NCBI GenBank assembly: GCA_949316235.1 | Contig: OX438750.1 | Span: 22,632,865 to 22,696,864, forward strand | Reading direction: 5' to 3' | Length of the DNA stretch: 64,000 nt | From: Oegoconia quadripuncta | Taxonomy: Eukaryota; Arthropoda; Insecta; Lepidoptera; Autostichidae | Shown: positions 11,033 through 21,105 of the stretch, piece by piece | Layout of the letters: every line of letters begins with the position of its first letter | Position numbering within the stretch: the first letter of the stretch is position 1 | Translations under genes and position numbers: made by a program | Notes under the pieces: model-generated | Told to the model about the DNA's origin: nothing | The model's input: the letters and a program-made list of their open reading frames with translations, nothing else | The model's database searches: none

Positions 11033-11262
11033 AGATTGTGGTCCAAAGCGAATCCAGTTAATCATAAATAGTTTTGTTTCGACTTAACTTTACTACCGCG
11101 TTCACGTTGACGTGACGATTAGTATGGAGAAATGGGTAGCGCCTCAAGCGGATAGTTTACAAATTATTTAATTTTATAGGGACTTTTTTCGTAAACGCGT
11201 ACGCGATGGTAAAATTAAAAACGAGACAAAACCCACACTTCACACACAGAACTGACCGCACC

Positions 11263-11450
11263 AAATGTTGCTTCATCGTCAACAGCATTACAGGTCCCCA
11301 CTCTTGGGGTACAGCCTTCTCTCACTGGGAGAAGGTATGGGCCATAATCCATCACGCGGGCCCAATGCGGATTGGTGGATTTGTGTGAGACTAGTGGCCA
11401 CCTGGCAGTCAGCATTCTGTTGGCCACCGACTTAGCTTAACGAGTGTCTT
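11263..11450 (-). mobile_element. SINE-C-related element, copy E1
   Basis: Read on the plus strand it carries TCCCCACTCTTGGGG, CTCTCACTGGGAGAAGG, TATGGGCCATAATCCATCAC, GGGCCCAATGCGGATTGGTG and GGCCACCGACTTAGCTTAAC. The same order occurs at 27288-27600. The GGGCCATA...CCCAATGCGG part matches the body of SINE-C, so this is a related but longer family on the minus strand. Similarity to E2 may continue at lower level to about 11560. Confidence 0.65.
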
Positions 11451-12707
11451 TAATTGTAAACAACCGGGACCAACTATTTGACGGGCAATCCGAAGCACTT
11501 AAACACTCGAGTAGTATTCCCCCATCCAACGCTCGACGCCACGATTGTTTCTTTTGTGATGTACTGATGTGTTCACAATTTTTTATATTTCAACTTTGCA
11601 TAAATTGTTAACAGAGTGATATTTACCATTTTTTACGGTCAATGACATAACACAATGTACTAGGCGTTACAATGGGCGCCATTGTTTAAATACTTGCACT
11701 AAGTGTCTGTTACTTTCCTTTATTTCACCGACAGTAAAGTTCACTGCTGGGTTCTATAGCCCTTACTTGTGCTGTTCTTCTCCGGTAGGGTTCAATTATG
11801 TTCGTATTGTTGATGTTGCCGTTACCACACGATATCGCAATTTTCTGCGGTAGGTTCGTTAAGTGATGTACATTTTCATTACACTAATAGTTGTAAGGGA
11901 CTTTACAGATATAGCGATGGTTATACCACACAGGCAGAGTCGCGGTCGGCATTTATTTTTTATTAGGTTCCTAGCTTATTGTTTTTACCCGACTGCCCCA
12001 GGAAAGAGGGTAATGTTTTACGGGTCATTAGTGTACCTAGGCAAAGTGTGTAATTCAGTTGTTAAATACAATACCTACTTATTCTATACAATATCAAGTT
12101 CATCTAGGCAATGTGTAAAATATTTTATCTATCGTTAATCATTATGATTTGCATCCGCAATAAACAAAATGGCGTCTGCTTCGAAACATTCATGTGAATG
12201 GTTTACTTAACCGATTTTAAATTAGTAGTACTTTGTTCTTTTATTTATAAACAGTCGGGTTTTTTGATTTTTAAATATCGATTTATATTGTTAAAATAAT
12301 GCCTTCTTCACTTCCTTCGCTGTGACCCGGATAAAGGAGCTATAATTTAGTTACCGAAGGGCAACCTGTTATTTTTAATTTCATATCACACATGACATGT
12401 ATAATTAACATAGGTATTTATTAATGTTCTTTCGTTATTGTCGTTGCACTTCATACATTAGTTCCAACCCAATACTTCGTCAGTGCAAATGCGAGAGAGG
12501 CTCTTCAGCTGCGGTGCTCGGTAGCATTCAACAGCTACACAAATATATGTGCAAACTCTACCGCGTTTCCATGTACTGTGTGTAAGGGTTTTTATCAGTA
12601 TTAGTAATCATGTATTAATCGTTTGCAGCACTTTAGGCTATTACTTACTGTTTACAGGTTTGTGAATCGTTGTATCCTTTTATATAGTAGGTGTACCTGA
12701 AAAACAC
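11451..12707. other. unassigned DNA
   Basis: No recognised mobile element after the E1 boundary. A 91-codon frame at 11863-12138 has a hydrophobic, low-complexity translation and no domain. A GACTGCCCCAGGAAAGAGGG block near 11990 may be a repeat fragment, but there is no second copy in the window. Confidence 0.35.
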
Positions 12708-12715
12708 ACCATTAA

Positions 12716-13015
12716 TGAATAAATAAATAAATATCCTTGGACATACACACAGCGCCATCTAGTTCCACAGTAAGGAAATATAGGCTTGTGTTGTGGATAC
12801 CAGATAGTTGATATACTACATAAATATTTTTTTTTGTAAATAAATACTTATTATAAATGAAAACTTCCATAACTGTGGTCCACATGTCCGTATTCATCAC
12901 ACAAACGTATGGCCCTAGCGGGATTCGAACCCGCGACCTGTTGGTATAGTGGTCAGAATTTCCAACCACTACACCAAACAGGTCGTCAAACCAACCAACG
13001 GTCGTTGGTCGTGAA
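12716..13015 (-). mobile_element. SINE-B, full length with target-site duplication
   Basis: Minus-strand tRNA-headed SINE. Read in its own direction the head has TGGTGTAGTGGTT (A box) and GGTTCGAATCCCG (B box). The body has ACGTTTGTGTGATGAATACG and CTGGTATCCACAAC, ending in a (TTTA)n tail. ACCATTAA flanks it at 12708-12715 and 13016-13023. The head resembles a true tRNA gene but runs without a break into the SINE body. Confidence 0.85.
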
Positions 13016-13144
13016 ACCATTAAATTTATTAAAACTCGTATGAATGACTACACACTGTTATAATTGTGAAGGGAATTATATTTTAACCGACTTCCATCTG
13101 AAGAAATAATTAATTTTATTTGATTCAGTCATCCGGATTTAACA

Positions 13145-13438
13145 GCAACATAAGGTTTACAAAACTGAGGTCGTGGGGTCGATTCACAGGCGGGGTACAT
13201 GTTTAGTCTCGGTTTGGTTGGTGGTAGGGCATTTTAAATGTCCGCATGGCTAGCTACCACCATCTGATCTAAGTTGCCCGCCAAGCAACAACGTTGATAG
13301 CATTGTTGTGTTCCGGTTGTTAGAGATAAGACAGTCAGTCCCCCATAAGATGGGAGATCCGGGTGAGCATGCTTCCACATTCGCCTCATCTTCACTTAAT
13401 CAGGTCAAATGCTAACCCGTGGTGCATAACTAAAAAAA
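13145..13438 (+). mobile_element. SINE-A, divergent subfamily
   Basis: The body matches SINE-A (GTTTGGTTGGTGGTAGGGCA, GGCTAGCTACCACCATCT, CCGCCAAGCAACAACGTTG). The head differs: ATAAGGTTTACAAAACTGAG replaces the usual segment. The copy at 55852-56153 has the same head, so the two form a subfamily. The tail reads GGTGCATAACTAAAAAAAGG. Confidence 0.75.
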
Positions 13439-13880
13439 GGTTGTATATGATATTATCTATAAAAACCTAAAATTCAACTAATATTATATTTTTTTACGTT
13501 ATGGTTAAGTTTGCGTGCGTCTTACTGAGAATATAATGCAACTTACGACTATGTACGTGAAACGAGAGATAATGAAATGTCATTTTATAAAGATAACTCT
13601 TGTCAATCACGTTCATTGCTTCATGTTGAAAAGATAACGATTATATCATATTATATAAGAGAATATAATTAGCGATATCTCCATTAATAGCGTGCATTAC
13701 CTCGGAAAATTCACTTAATTGCAGCAGATTGGCCTTCAAGGCGTCAATTGCATTTAGGTGGTATTTATTTTAACTTTAGCTCACAAAATAAGGATAACAC
13801 TGTTAACTTAAAAGACGTATTAGCAACCAAGATGGTCAAATTTCAAATATATCAACGTTACAAAATTATGTTAACCGTTT
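13439..13880. other. unassigned AT-rich DNA
   Basis: Nothing recognised between the two SINE-A copies. Confidence 0.5.
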
Positions 13881-14213
13881 AACCGCCTCCGTGGCTCAAT
13901 GTAAACAACATTGGGTTTACGATTCGGAGGTCGCGGGTTCGATCCCCAGCGGGGTACATGTTTAAGTACTCGGTTTGGTTGGTGGTAGGGCATTTTAAAT
14001 GTCCGCCTGGCTAGCTACCACCATCTTATGTAAATCTGCCGCCAAGCAACAATGTTAATAGCATTGCTGTGTTCCGGTTGTCAGAGATAAGATAGCCAGT
14101 TCCCCAAATGTGTTGGGGTTTCCGGGTCAGTACGCTTCCACCTTCGACCTCATCTTCACTTAACATCAGGTGTGATTGAGGTCAAGTACCAATCCGTTGT
14201 GCATAAAAAAAAA
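13881..14213 (+). mobile_element. SINE-A, full length
   Basis: Complete copy: head AACCGCCTCCGTGGCTCAAT, B box GGTTCGATCCC, body with CTTATGTAAATCTGCCGCC and GTTCCGGTTGTCAGAG, and tail GTTGTGCATAAAAAAAAA. ATGTTA occurs just before the head (13868-13873) and directly after the A tail, which may be the target-site duplication. Confidence 0.92.
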
Positions 14214-14384
14214 TGTTAGTATCCTCAATTTCTTACCTTATCAGTGTATCAATATAAGCTAAATTGTATGTAGCTGATTGTGGAAACAAAGCCTTCATCT
14301 TTCTATACAATTCGAATACTATTTATTTCACATAATAATCAAAGTAAAATCACTTTATTGAATGTAACTGTAATTTTTTTCATT

Positions 14385-14530
14385 ATCATCAGCCTATCCT
14401 TGTCCACTGTTGGATATAAGTGGGACTCCTCGGTAATATCCAAAGTAACACAATCTAACCAACTCATTCTCAGCAGCACAGTTTACTGTAAAAGCGTAAT
14501 TGTCCGCCATACATTACGATCAAGGCATTT
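14385..14530 (+). repeat. dispersed repeat fragment related to Q
   Basis: CATCAGCCTATCCTTGTCCA then CTGTTGGATATAAG resembles the CAGGACGTCCACTGCTGAAC core of repeat Q. The right half (TTTACTGTAAAAGCG, CATACATTACGATC) matches 4855-4955. Confidence 0.4.
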
Positions 14531-14699
14531 AACTTTTAAGTTACTCGGAAAATAAAATCGGAAAATTATTATAATGTATTTTACATATACTATAAAATGA
14601 AAATTTGGAAAACCCGCAACTATGTTAAAAGCTAAAATATCTTTGAAATACCTAAGCACCTTTGCAACAGCAGTCAAATCAGACCACGCATTTAAGATA

Positions 14700-14715
14700 C
14701 ATCCGGATAAAGCCT

Positions 14716-14749
<34 letters not shown>

Positions 14750-14795
14750 CGCCGTCGAAGACACAACACCGGTCGTTAATCGTCGATGGTTAAAA
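14700..14795 (-). repeat. repeat H fragment with CA microsatellite
   Basis: On the minus strand it reads GACGGCGTTGTGT, a (TG)n run and CCAGGCTTTATCCGGATGTA, which is the start of repeat H with an expanded TGTG stretch. The pure CA run covers about 14718-14748, roughly 15 dinucleotides, and is likely polymorphic in length. Confidence 0.65.
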
Positions 14796-14859
14796 AGGCA
14801 AACATACGCGTCGAATTGATAACTTCTCCTATTTTGAAGAAGTACTTATTTTATGAAAA

Positions 14860-15075
14860 ACTAGCCTTCTGCTCGCGGCTTCGCCTGCGTGGAATAATTT
14901 TATCGCGGATATTTGTATATCTCGCGGGAATTACTCACTTTATCGGCAATAAAAATATCCTAAATCTTAATCCAGGGTATATTCTACCTATATCCAATTT
15001 TCATACAAATCCGTTCATCCGTTTAGCCGTGATTGAGTAACAAACATACATCCAAACTTTCGCCTTTATATTAGT
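14860..15075 (-). mobile_element. dispersed repeat R, full-length copy
   Basis: Starts ACTAGCCTTCTGCTCGCGGC, passes GCTTCGCCTGCGTGGAATAA, ATCTCGCGGGAATTACTC, CTTAATCCAGGGTAT and ends CAAACTTTCGCC...TATATTAGTT. Both outer ends of repeat R are present. A short (TAAA)n follows. Confidence 0.8.
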
Positions 15076-15505
15076 TAAATAAATAAATATAAAATTAGAC
15101 AATGTTACAACCTACGCTACGTGCTCAAAGTGGAATCGGCCGGCACTCCTTGCGACATTATGACGCCTAGGATGATACTCATCTTGTTATCTAATAAATA
15201 TCAAACGATAATATCGATGAAAGTCAATGTCGTACCATGTTAGTATCAGTGGCATGCATAGACAGAATGATAAAATTTGCTGTTAAGTGAGAAAAAATAT
15301 AAATTCAAAATAATAACTTACGCTTTTAGCAATATTCGCAACGTTTAGAATAATATGTATGATATCAGTATGAATCAGCTGTCTTGGCAATGTATTTCGA
15401 GAAAAGCATATAATTTGCTAGGGTAAGCACTGCCTTTCTGCCTGTATGGAGGGTATCCATTACCAGTGTCTTTCTTGAATAACAAAAATATTTAACTACA
15501 AATTG
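15076..15505. other. unassigned AT-rich DNA
   Basis: No recognised repeat or frame. Confidence 0.5.
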
Positions 15506-15722
15506 TTTTTTTTTATGAAAAACTTATCACACTTAATGTTAAGTGATGATATACCTACCGAAAGTAAAAGTGTAACCTCGATTACTGGCTATCTTATCTC
15601 AAACACCTAGATCACAATAATGCTGCTTTGCGGCAGATTAAGATGGTGGTAGCTAACATAAGCCCGTATCATCAACCAAACCGAGAAATAAACATTTACT
15701 TCGCTGGGTATGGAACCAACTG
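15506..15722 (-). mobile_element. SINE-A, heavily eroded copy
   Basis: The tail T run, TTAATGTTAAGTGATGAT, GGCTATCTTATCTCAAACAC, CAGATTAAGATGGTGGTAGC, ATCAACCAAACCGAG and CGCTGGGTATGGAACC lie in SINE-A order. Many indels make it one of the oldest copies here. Confidence 0.75.
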
Positions 15723-15984
15723 TGTAAATTCTATGTTTGTTTATAGTGAACGATGATGGAGAGGATCTGTGTATTCTTTTGCATATCTATACTGTATTTA
15801 ACTATATGCAGAGAGCTAACATCCTATTTCACTAAGTCAATCCTAAAAAAATTACATATAAATATTAATATTCAGAACCAAACCCAGCCTTTCTCTTCCC
15901 GTCGGTGTCGCTCTATAGACTTACACGTTTTAACGGTGATGTTCTCACCCCCTGTCACGTATGCATTTCTGTAATTTCAAAAGG

Positions 15985-16110
15985 CGAACCCGGGATGTTC
16001 TTTCAACCATTGAACTTTTAATGTTTGGGACATCCAAATACATAATTATTTGGATGATCCTAAGTATAAACTTAGGATATCTCTGACCACTCCATTTGGG
16101 ATAAAGGTCG
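15985..16110 (-). repeat. dispersed repeat G, copy 1
   Basis: On the minus strand it reads ATCCCAAATGGAGTGGTCAG, AGATATCC, then CCCAAACATTAAAAGTTCAA. Copy 2 at 19668 has the same blocks. Two small hairpins lie inside: ATCCAAATA/TATTTGGAT and TCCTAAGT/ACTTAGGA. Confidence 0.55.
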
Positions 16111-16171
16111 ATACATGATTATCAGTTACGTTTTCTCATAATTAACATAATGAACCTTATTAACCTTTGGA

Positions 16172-16745
16172 CGCACACGGTGCCAACGGACACTCGATTT
16201 TCAACTCTCAATTGTTATGATTATAGGGTTCCCATTCCTTTGGACTGTGTTTGTACTTGTTCTCTATTAAATTCCGCATCCAATAATGTGCGCCATGTTA
16301 TGTTAGCTATGATATTTAATCTGTATTTCCGAAGGGAATTTTTTCTTTTTGGCTGGGAGTATAGGCATAGAATTCCAACTACTTTTTTTTATTAGAACGG
16401 GCTTAAAAACCTGCCATAGAGAATCCGATTCTCATAACAATTTATTTAATTACCTATTTTTAAGAAAAACATGAATTAAACTGTAATTGTTTAAAAAATA
16501 CGAATTAATCGTGGATATGAGGCGATACCTACATATTACAACTCGTAACATTTTTCTGTTTTTTAGTATTGGAGCTGTAGCTGTGTTCATTCATTATATT
16601 CATAGACAATATATTCCCGTAGCTGTTACTTTTTACAGATTGCAAATACACCCAGTAGCAGTTTATCCATAAATGTTTTCAGCACAGCATGTATTTTCGC
16701 AGAGATGACAGGTGCGCCGCGATACTTGACGGAGATATTTGCACG
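16172..16745 (-). repeat. dispersed repeat F, copy 2 (inverted)
   Basis: Inverted partner of 6095-6694, with matching block order across the whole length and the same boundary at the GACACC end. On the minus strand its short frame ends in VFAICKK and a stop, parallel to VFVICEKL in copy 1. The two differ by scattered substitutions and small indels, so both are past activity. Confidence 0.7.
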
Positions 16746-17124
16746 TGCGAAAGAAGACAGAGAGGTCTACACCATAAGATTAGTTGCCTGTTTACTTTGT
16801 ATGAGGTAATCTCGGGAACTACGACCTGATTCGGTTTTTTTTTTCACTACTCTCGAGTGACAACATGTTTGATTGTCTATCTATACATGATGAATTTGAA
16901 TTCATGCAATTACCATTAACTATCCGTGCCGGTCCATCGATCGCTGCTGTCTTTAGGAAAAGAGTTAAGGAACATTACCTTTCCATTTCATAGTGTTATT
17001 CCGTATATTATAATGTATGTTATATTTTATATTCGTATGTATTGAAATGTGTACTTATTTGTGTATTTATGTACTTATTAGTATGTAGTTATATTTATAT
17101 TTAGTTCAGTTTTTTATCTATCAT
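16746..17124. other. unassigned DNA
   Basis: No repeat recognised. Similarity to repeat F may fade out over the first 100 bases (a GACAGAGAGGTCTACACC block). Confidence 0.4.
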
Positions 17125-17308
17125 ATATATTCATTTCTTTAGATTTCCCTTGTGCACGTCTTATCTGCCTCTTCCAGTCATATCTCTCTTTCGTAGGTCT
17201 GCTGGAAAAAATTTCATTGTAGAAATAAGCAGAACCTGTTGTGTCGTCTCTATTATGTTGTATCTGTATGTTTTTTTTCTTGTGTGCAATAAATGATAAA
17301 TAAATAAA
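17125..17308 (+). mobile_element. LINE 3' untranslated end
   Basis: CTGCTGGAAAAAATTTCATT, TTGTGTCGTCTC, TGTATCTGTATG and TTGTGTGCAATAAATGATAA followed by an AAATAAATAAAT tail. The same plan is seen at 44505-44850 and, in part, at 53243-53345. The AATAAA and tandem tail are typical of a retrotransposon end. No coding part remains. Confidence 0.55.
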
Positions 17309-17310
17309 TA

Positions 17311-17815
17311 GCTGGTGACGCCACTATTGATTACGAATAACTTTCCCCAAGGAACCATTTTTTTTTTTTTTTTATGCACGACGGGTTCGTACTTGACCTC
17401 AATCACACCTGATGTTAAGTGAAGATGAGGTCGAAGGTGGAAGCGTACTAACCCGGAAACCCCAACACATTTGGGGGACTGGCTATCTTATCTCTGACAA
17501 CCGGAACACAACAATGCTATTAACATTGCTGCTTGGCGGCAGATTTAGATAAGATGGTGGTAGCTAGCCAGGCGGACATTTTAATATGCCCTACCACCAA
17601 CCAAACCGAGTACTTAAACATGTACCCCGCTGGAGATCGAAACCGCTACCTCCGAATCGTAAACTCAGTGTTGTTTACATTGAGCCGCGGAGGCGGTTCA
17701 ACCATAGTCGAATTCGAACAAAAAATTGTCTTTTACCGATACAAAGTAAACCATTCTCAACCCACCTTTAATATGGAAGTCCATCAATTTATTTCGAGAT
17801 CCACGCCGACGAAGT
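17311..17815. mobile_element. MITE K, copy 2, split by SINE-A
   Basis: Left part 17311-17358 has CTGGTGACGCCACTATTGAT, ACGAATAACTTTCC and CCAAGGAACCAT. Right part from 17706 has AGTCGAATTCGAAC, CAACCCACCTTTAATATGGA and GTCCATCAATTT. Copy 3 at 45125 has these blocks in continuous order (AAGGAACCATAGCTTAATTC), which confirms that the SINE at 17359-17699 is an insertion. Confidence 0.7.
17359..17699 (-). mobile_element. SINE-A, full length with target-site duplication
   Basis: T run at 17359, GCACGACGGG tail, complete body, and head end GAGCCGCGGAGGCGGTT. AACCAT lies at 17353-17358 and again at 17700-17705, a clean 6-bp target-site duplication. It interrupts MITE K. Confidence 0.95.
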
Positions 17816-17829
17816 CACGGGGTTGAAGC

Positions 17830-19667
17830 TAGTTAAAAATAGGCAAACTGTCGTCGAATGCAGAAAGTGATTCTGTGCCGTGTAAAATTAGAAGGCATTT
17901 ATTATTAAGAAAGACGGTCAAATGCGAGTATAGGACTCGTGCACGAAGATTCTCTACACAACACCAACACTGACAAACTATATGAAGACCATCCGTTGAA
18001 ATAAATTTCAAGTGCTAAGGTCTATGGGCCTCATACTGCTGTAAGCAACTCAAGTTCTAGTGTAACGCAATAATAAGATACGGTCTTTCAATGTGACTTA
18101 ATGGAGTATGACTTGGACGGGATCTCTGAAGTAAAAATAAACTTTATATTTCACTATAGTTTAAAAACGCAGAACTATTTACAGGTGTTATACCTAAGCT
18201 TCAAAACGTAATTTCAATATAAATGTGCCATATATAGGTCCCCTTTTTTTCTTTTGAGATAAGGAAGCCTAATAAGTAAAACTTAAATTTATTCTAAGCT
18301 GTAGGTATTCTTTGACATGATTAAATCCCGACCGAATGCCATGTATTCGCATTGAGAATCGAATTCGATTATTCCGATTTCGTCAAGTTAGTTCGTTCGA
18401 TAAAGATTAAGTTCGAACTTACTCAACAAAATATGACGAACGGTATTACAAGTAGTTGTATTGTATTTTAGGTTCGAAAAACGAACATTTTGAAAAGTTA
18501 CATTAACTCATCTTAACATAACCTTAATTAAATAGCCGTCTCTTGTTTTTCCTATACTTAGTCTTTGTTATATCATCTTTGTCTGTCATGCTCCCTAATT
18601 TCGAAGGCCGTGTTTACCTCAATAACACCTTTGTTGGGTTATTGTCAGGCCTCCATCCATCTCTGTCCTCGTCCTGTCACCTCATCTAATATACTGCTCC
18701 AAATACCTGCAATACTATCGCTACCCATATTTTATTATTTAAATTAGATACTAGGTTCGAAAAGTGATTTTCAAAAATTTTACTTTTCGAAAATAGTGAT
18801 TTTCAAACTCATCGGCAATGTCTACATCATGAGTCATTTCAAGATAACGTACCTAATGTCAGTGATAGTATCAATCACTGAAATCAAATCAGAGCTGCCA
18901 AAAACAATGCCTAAAAACATTTAGCATTAGAATGAGCCTCTTATTTTGCATTAGAATGACCCGAAAATACTTTCCAAACTTTATGCTTCCTAAAAAAATA
19001 TTTTTAAGCTTTTATCTTTTTATGGACATTACGAAGCCGCTTCTTAAAAATTATCCCGTTATTTCGATGGTTCTTCTTATAGGTAAAGTAATTCGAAAGT
19101 TCTTAAACATTTGCCCTTAAAGTTAGCCAATGAGCTGGGTAATGCCCTCACTAAGCTGTGTCTCGGGCCTTTATTACCAAAGGCAAGTTTCACAAGTTAT
19201 AAAAAGTTATATGCTAGTTAGACCTTGGTGTAACTGTATACTTACATAAATCGAATTAATTCGGCCCACGTACACATCAACGTAATACATATTCACCGCT
19301 GTAGGTAAGCCTCTACCAACCCTGTTTTCGTGGAAGGATTTACCCTAATGAACACGCTAGGCAGATTGTGGCTTGGTAGCTGCAGAATTTCCAGAAGCTT
19401 CCATACAAATTTTGTTTTCATTAATCCTACTTGCCCATGCCACAGTTAGCAAATTCTCAAAAAAGCTATATACTGTTTTTTACCTTTATGGGAAAACGTA
19501 ACAGTTGTGTTGGTTGGACTGCCATTGCGTCGGTACAAGAAGGTACGAGTCATGTATTCGCTTCATCGGTGATTGGAGGACCATTTGTAATAATTGTTTA
19601 GAAAATTCGATTTCCCGATTTGCGCTTTATACTATAAAAAATCATACTAAATAAAATCACGAGCTAA
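17830..19667. other. unassigned DNA
   Basis: About 1.8 kb with no recognised element. Around 18340-18500 and 18750-18810 there are GTTCGAAAA and TTTTCGAAA words in both orientations that hint at an eroded inverted repeat. Short frames have no domain. Confidence 0.4.
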
Positions 19668-19945
19668 AGCTTTGGGATAAATCCCAAATGGGGTGGTCAG
19701 AGATATACCAAACATTAGTGTTTGTGTGTTCGAAACATTAAAAGTTTAACGCTTGGACCAACATTGCGCTTCACGTTACGAAATATACAGAAATGCACAC
19801 GTGACACGGGGTGAGCCCATATCACTGTCACGTGCAAATCTATGGAGACTTTTTTGGTAGAAAGTTCCCTAGTCGTCTTTTACGACACCTACGGTTGGTT
19901 CCATTCTATTTTAGTGCCGAAACCACACAGCACATGATGACAATT
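19668..19945 (+). repeat. dispersed repeat G, longest copy
   Basis: Order: GGGATAAATCCCAAATGGGG, GTGGTCAGAGATATACCAAA, CATTAGTGTTTGTGTG, AACATTAAAAGTTTAACGC, GTCTTTTACGACACCTACGG, TTGGTTCCATTCT and GCCGAAACCACACAGCAC. Parts recur at 15985, 38385, 55108 and 58365. It is non-coding, with a palindromic CACGTGAC block in the middle. Confidence 0.65.
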
Positions 19946-20654
19946 AAAATATTTATTAAACGCTTATCTAATGCTAACTATTCATAATAATTATGCCTGA
20001 AGACCGTGGAGAAATATGGATGCGAGGCAGCAGGTAATACGGTCACGGAATAACTTCGGGGCAATAAAATTTAATTGAAATCATTTTAATTCTTTAGAGA
20101 ATGCACTTAGGTGCATAATCGTACGTACGTTTTACTCGTGTACCTACACAGGGTTAAGACATCTTGAATTTACTCCTGTTCACTAACAACTTATCCAAGG
20201 AATCATCCAGAACTTTTCGACTTCCCTTACAAACTACACCGTTCTCTCAAACCACTTCGAAACAAATACTTGGAAGTCTTAAAAATTTTCAATTACACCA
20301 TGTGTAATTATTAATACTTGAAGTAAAATTGAATTAGGTTCTTCTCGGAAATCAATGTACGCGTAACTCAATTCACTATGTGTATGTACATACCCAAGTA
20401 CTATTTCTTGATAATAATAAACCACAGTTAACCTTGTTCTACCAGTTTACCGACGTTTACCTGTGACAGGTTAGTCCGAACTCTAATTACACATGTGTGA
20501 CAATGGCATCGGGTTCATGCCGCTACCAACTACTAAATCGTGTCCTAAGTAAAATTATAAATGTGTAAACATGGACTACATTTTTTAATCACTATATTAC
20601 GTCCAAAATAATAGCGATGAAATAACAATATAATGTATCCTCCAATCCGCACGA
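19946..20654. other. unassigned AT-rich DNA
   Basis: No recognised repeat; AT-rich with short unrelated frames. Confidence 0.45.
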
Positions 20655-20818
20655 GCCCGCATGTTGGCTACAGGATTCGCACGATGAACTATACGGCACG
20701 CATGTAGGACTTTACGGGTTGCATCAAGGACTATACGGGTCGCATGAAGAACTAATATGGCGCGCATGATGGGCCACATGACTCGCATGGTAGACTAATC
20801 GGCTCGCTTGATTATAAT
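20655..20818. repeat. 21-bp minisatellite, array 1
   Basis: Successive units of 21 (one of 22) bases follow the pattern CTCGCATGAAGGACTATACGG with heavy variation. About seven units can be set out, for example CACGCATGTAGGACTTTACG and GTTGCATCAAGGACTATACG. Because 21 is a multiple of three, the minus strand stays open with a 7-residue period (RIVLDAT, RKVLHAC). I take this as a consequence of the repeat, not as a protein. Confidence 0.75.
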
Positions 20819-20924
20819 AAAATAAAAGGATAATAAATTTATTCACAACCGAAGATCCAAGTAAATTAAGTAACAGTATTTTAAAGTAAATTTATGTTGA
20901 AAGGGTATGGTCTTAGTATAAATG

Positions 20925-21105
20925 CTGATGAACTATACGGCGAGTATGATACTATACAGCTCGCATAAAGGACTATACGGCGCTCGTGTTAGACTAAATG
21001 GTCCGCATAATGGATTATGTGGGTCGTATAATGAACGATATAGCTCGAATAATGGGTGATATGCTCACATGCTCACATGATGGTCTATATTGTCCGCACT
21101 ATGTT
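20925..21105. repeat. 21-bp minisatellite, array 2
   Basis: After a gap of about 105 bp the same 21-bp pattern resumes: CTCGCATAAAGGACTATACG, GTCCGCATAATGGATTATG, CTCGAATAATGGGTGATATG. Units are more diverged than in array 1 and the right edge fades near GTCCGCACTATG. The intervening 20819-20924 is plain AT-rich sequence, probably an insertion or a fully decayed part of the array. Confidence 0.7.

Noticed and set aside
10726..11061. 111-codon protein
   Set aside because: It is a read-through of the Bm1-like SINE and its A tail (poly-lysine).
12905..12987. tRNA gene on the minus strand
   Set aside because: The A and B boxes look tRNA-like, but the sequence continues without a break into SINE-B, which recurs at 36890-37150. 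It is a SINE head.
14622..14819. 65-codon protein with a TH repeat
   Set aside because: The repeat is the CA microsatellite in an H fragment.
17533..17826. 97-codon protein on the plus strand
   Set aside because: Translation of the reverse strand of SINE-A and part of MITE K.
20597..20788. heptad-repeat small protein
   Set aside because: The 7-residue period is a direct consequence of the 21-bp minisatellite, with no start context or conservation evidence.
20655..21105. CRISPR array
   Set aside because: The units are contiguous and variable with no spacer structure, and the DNA is eukaryotic.
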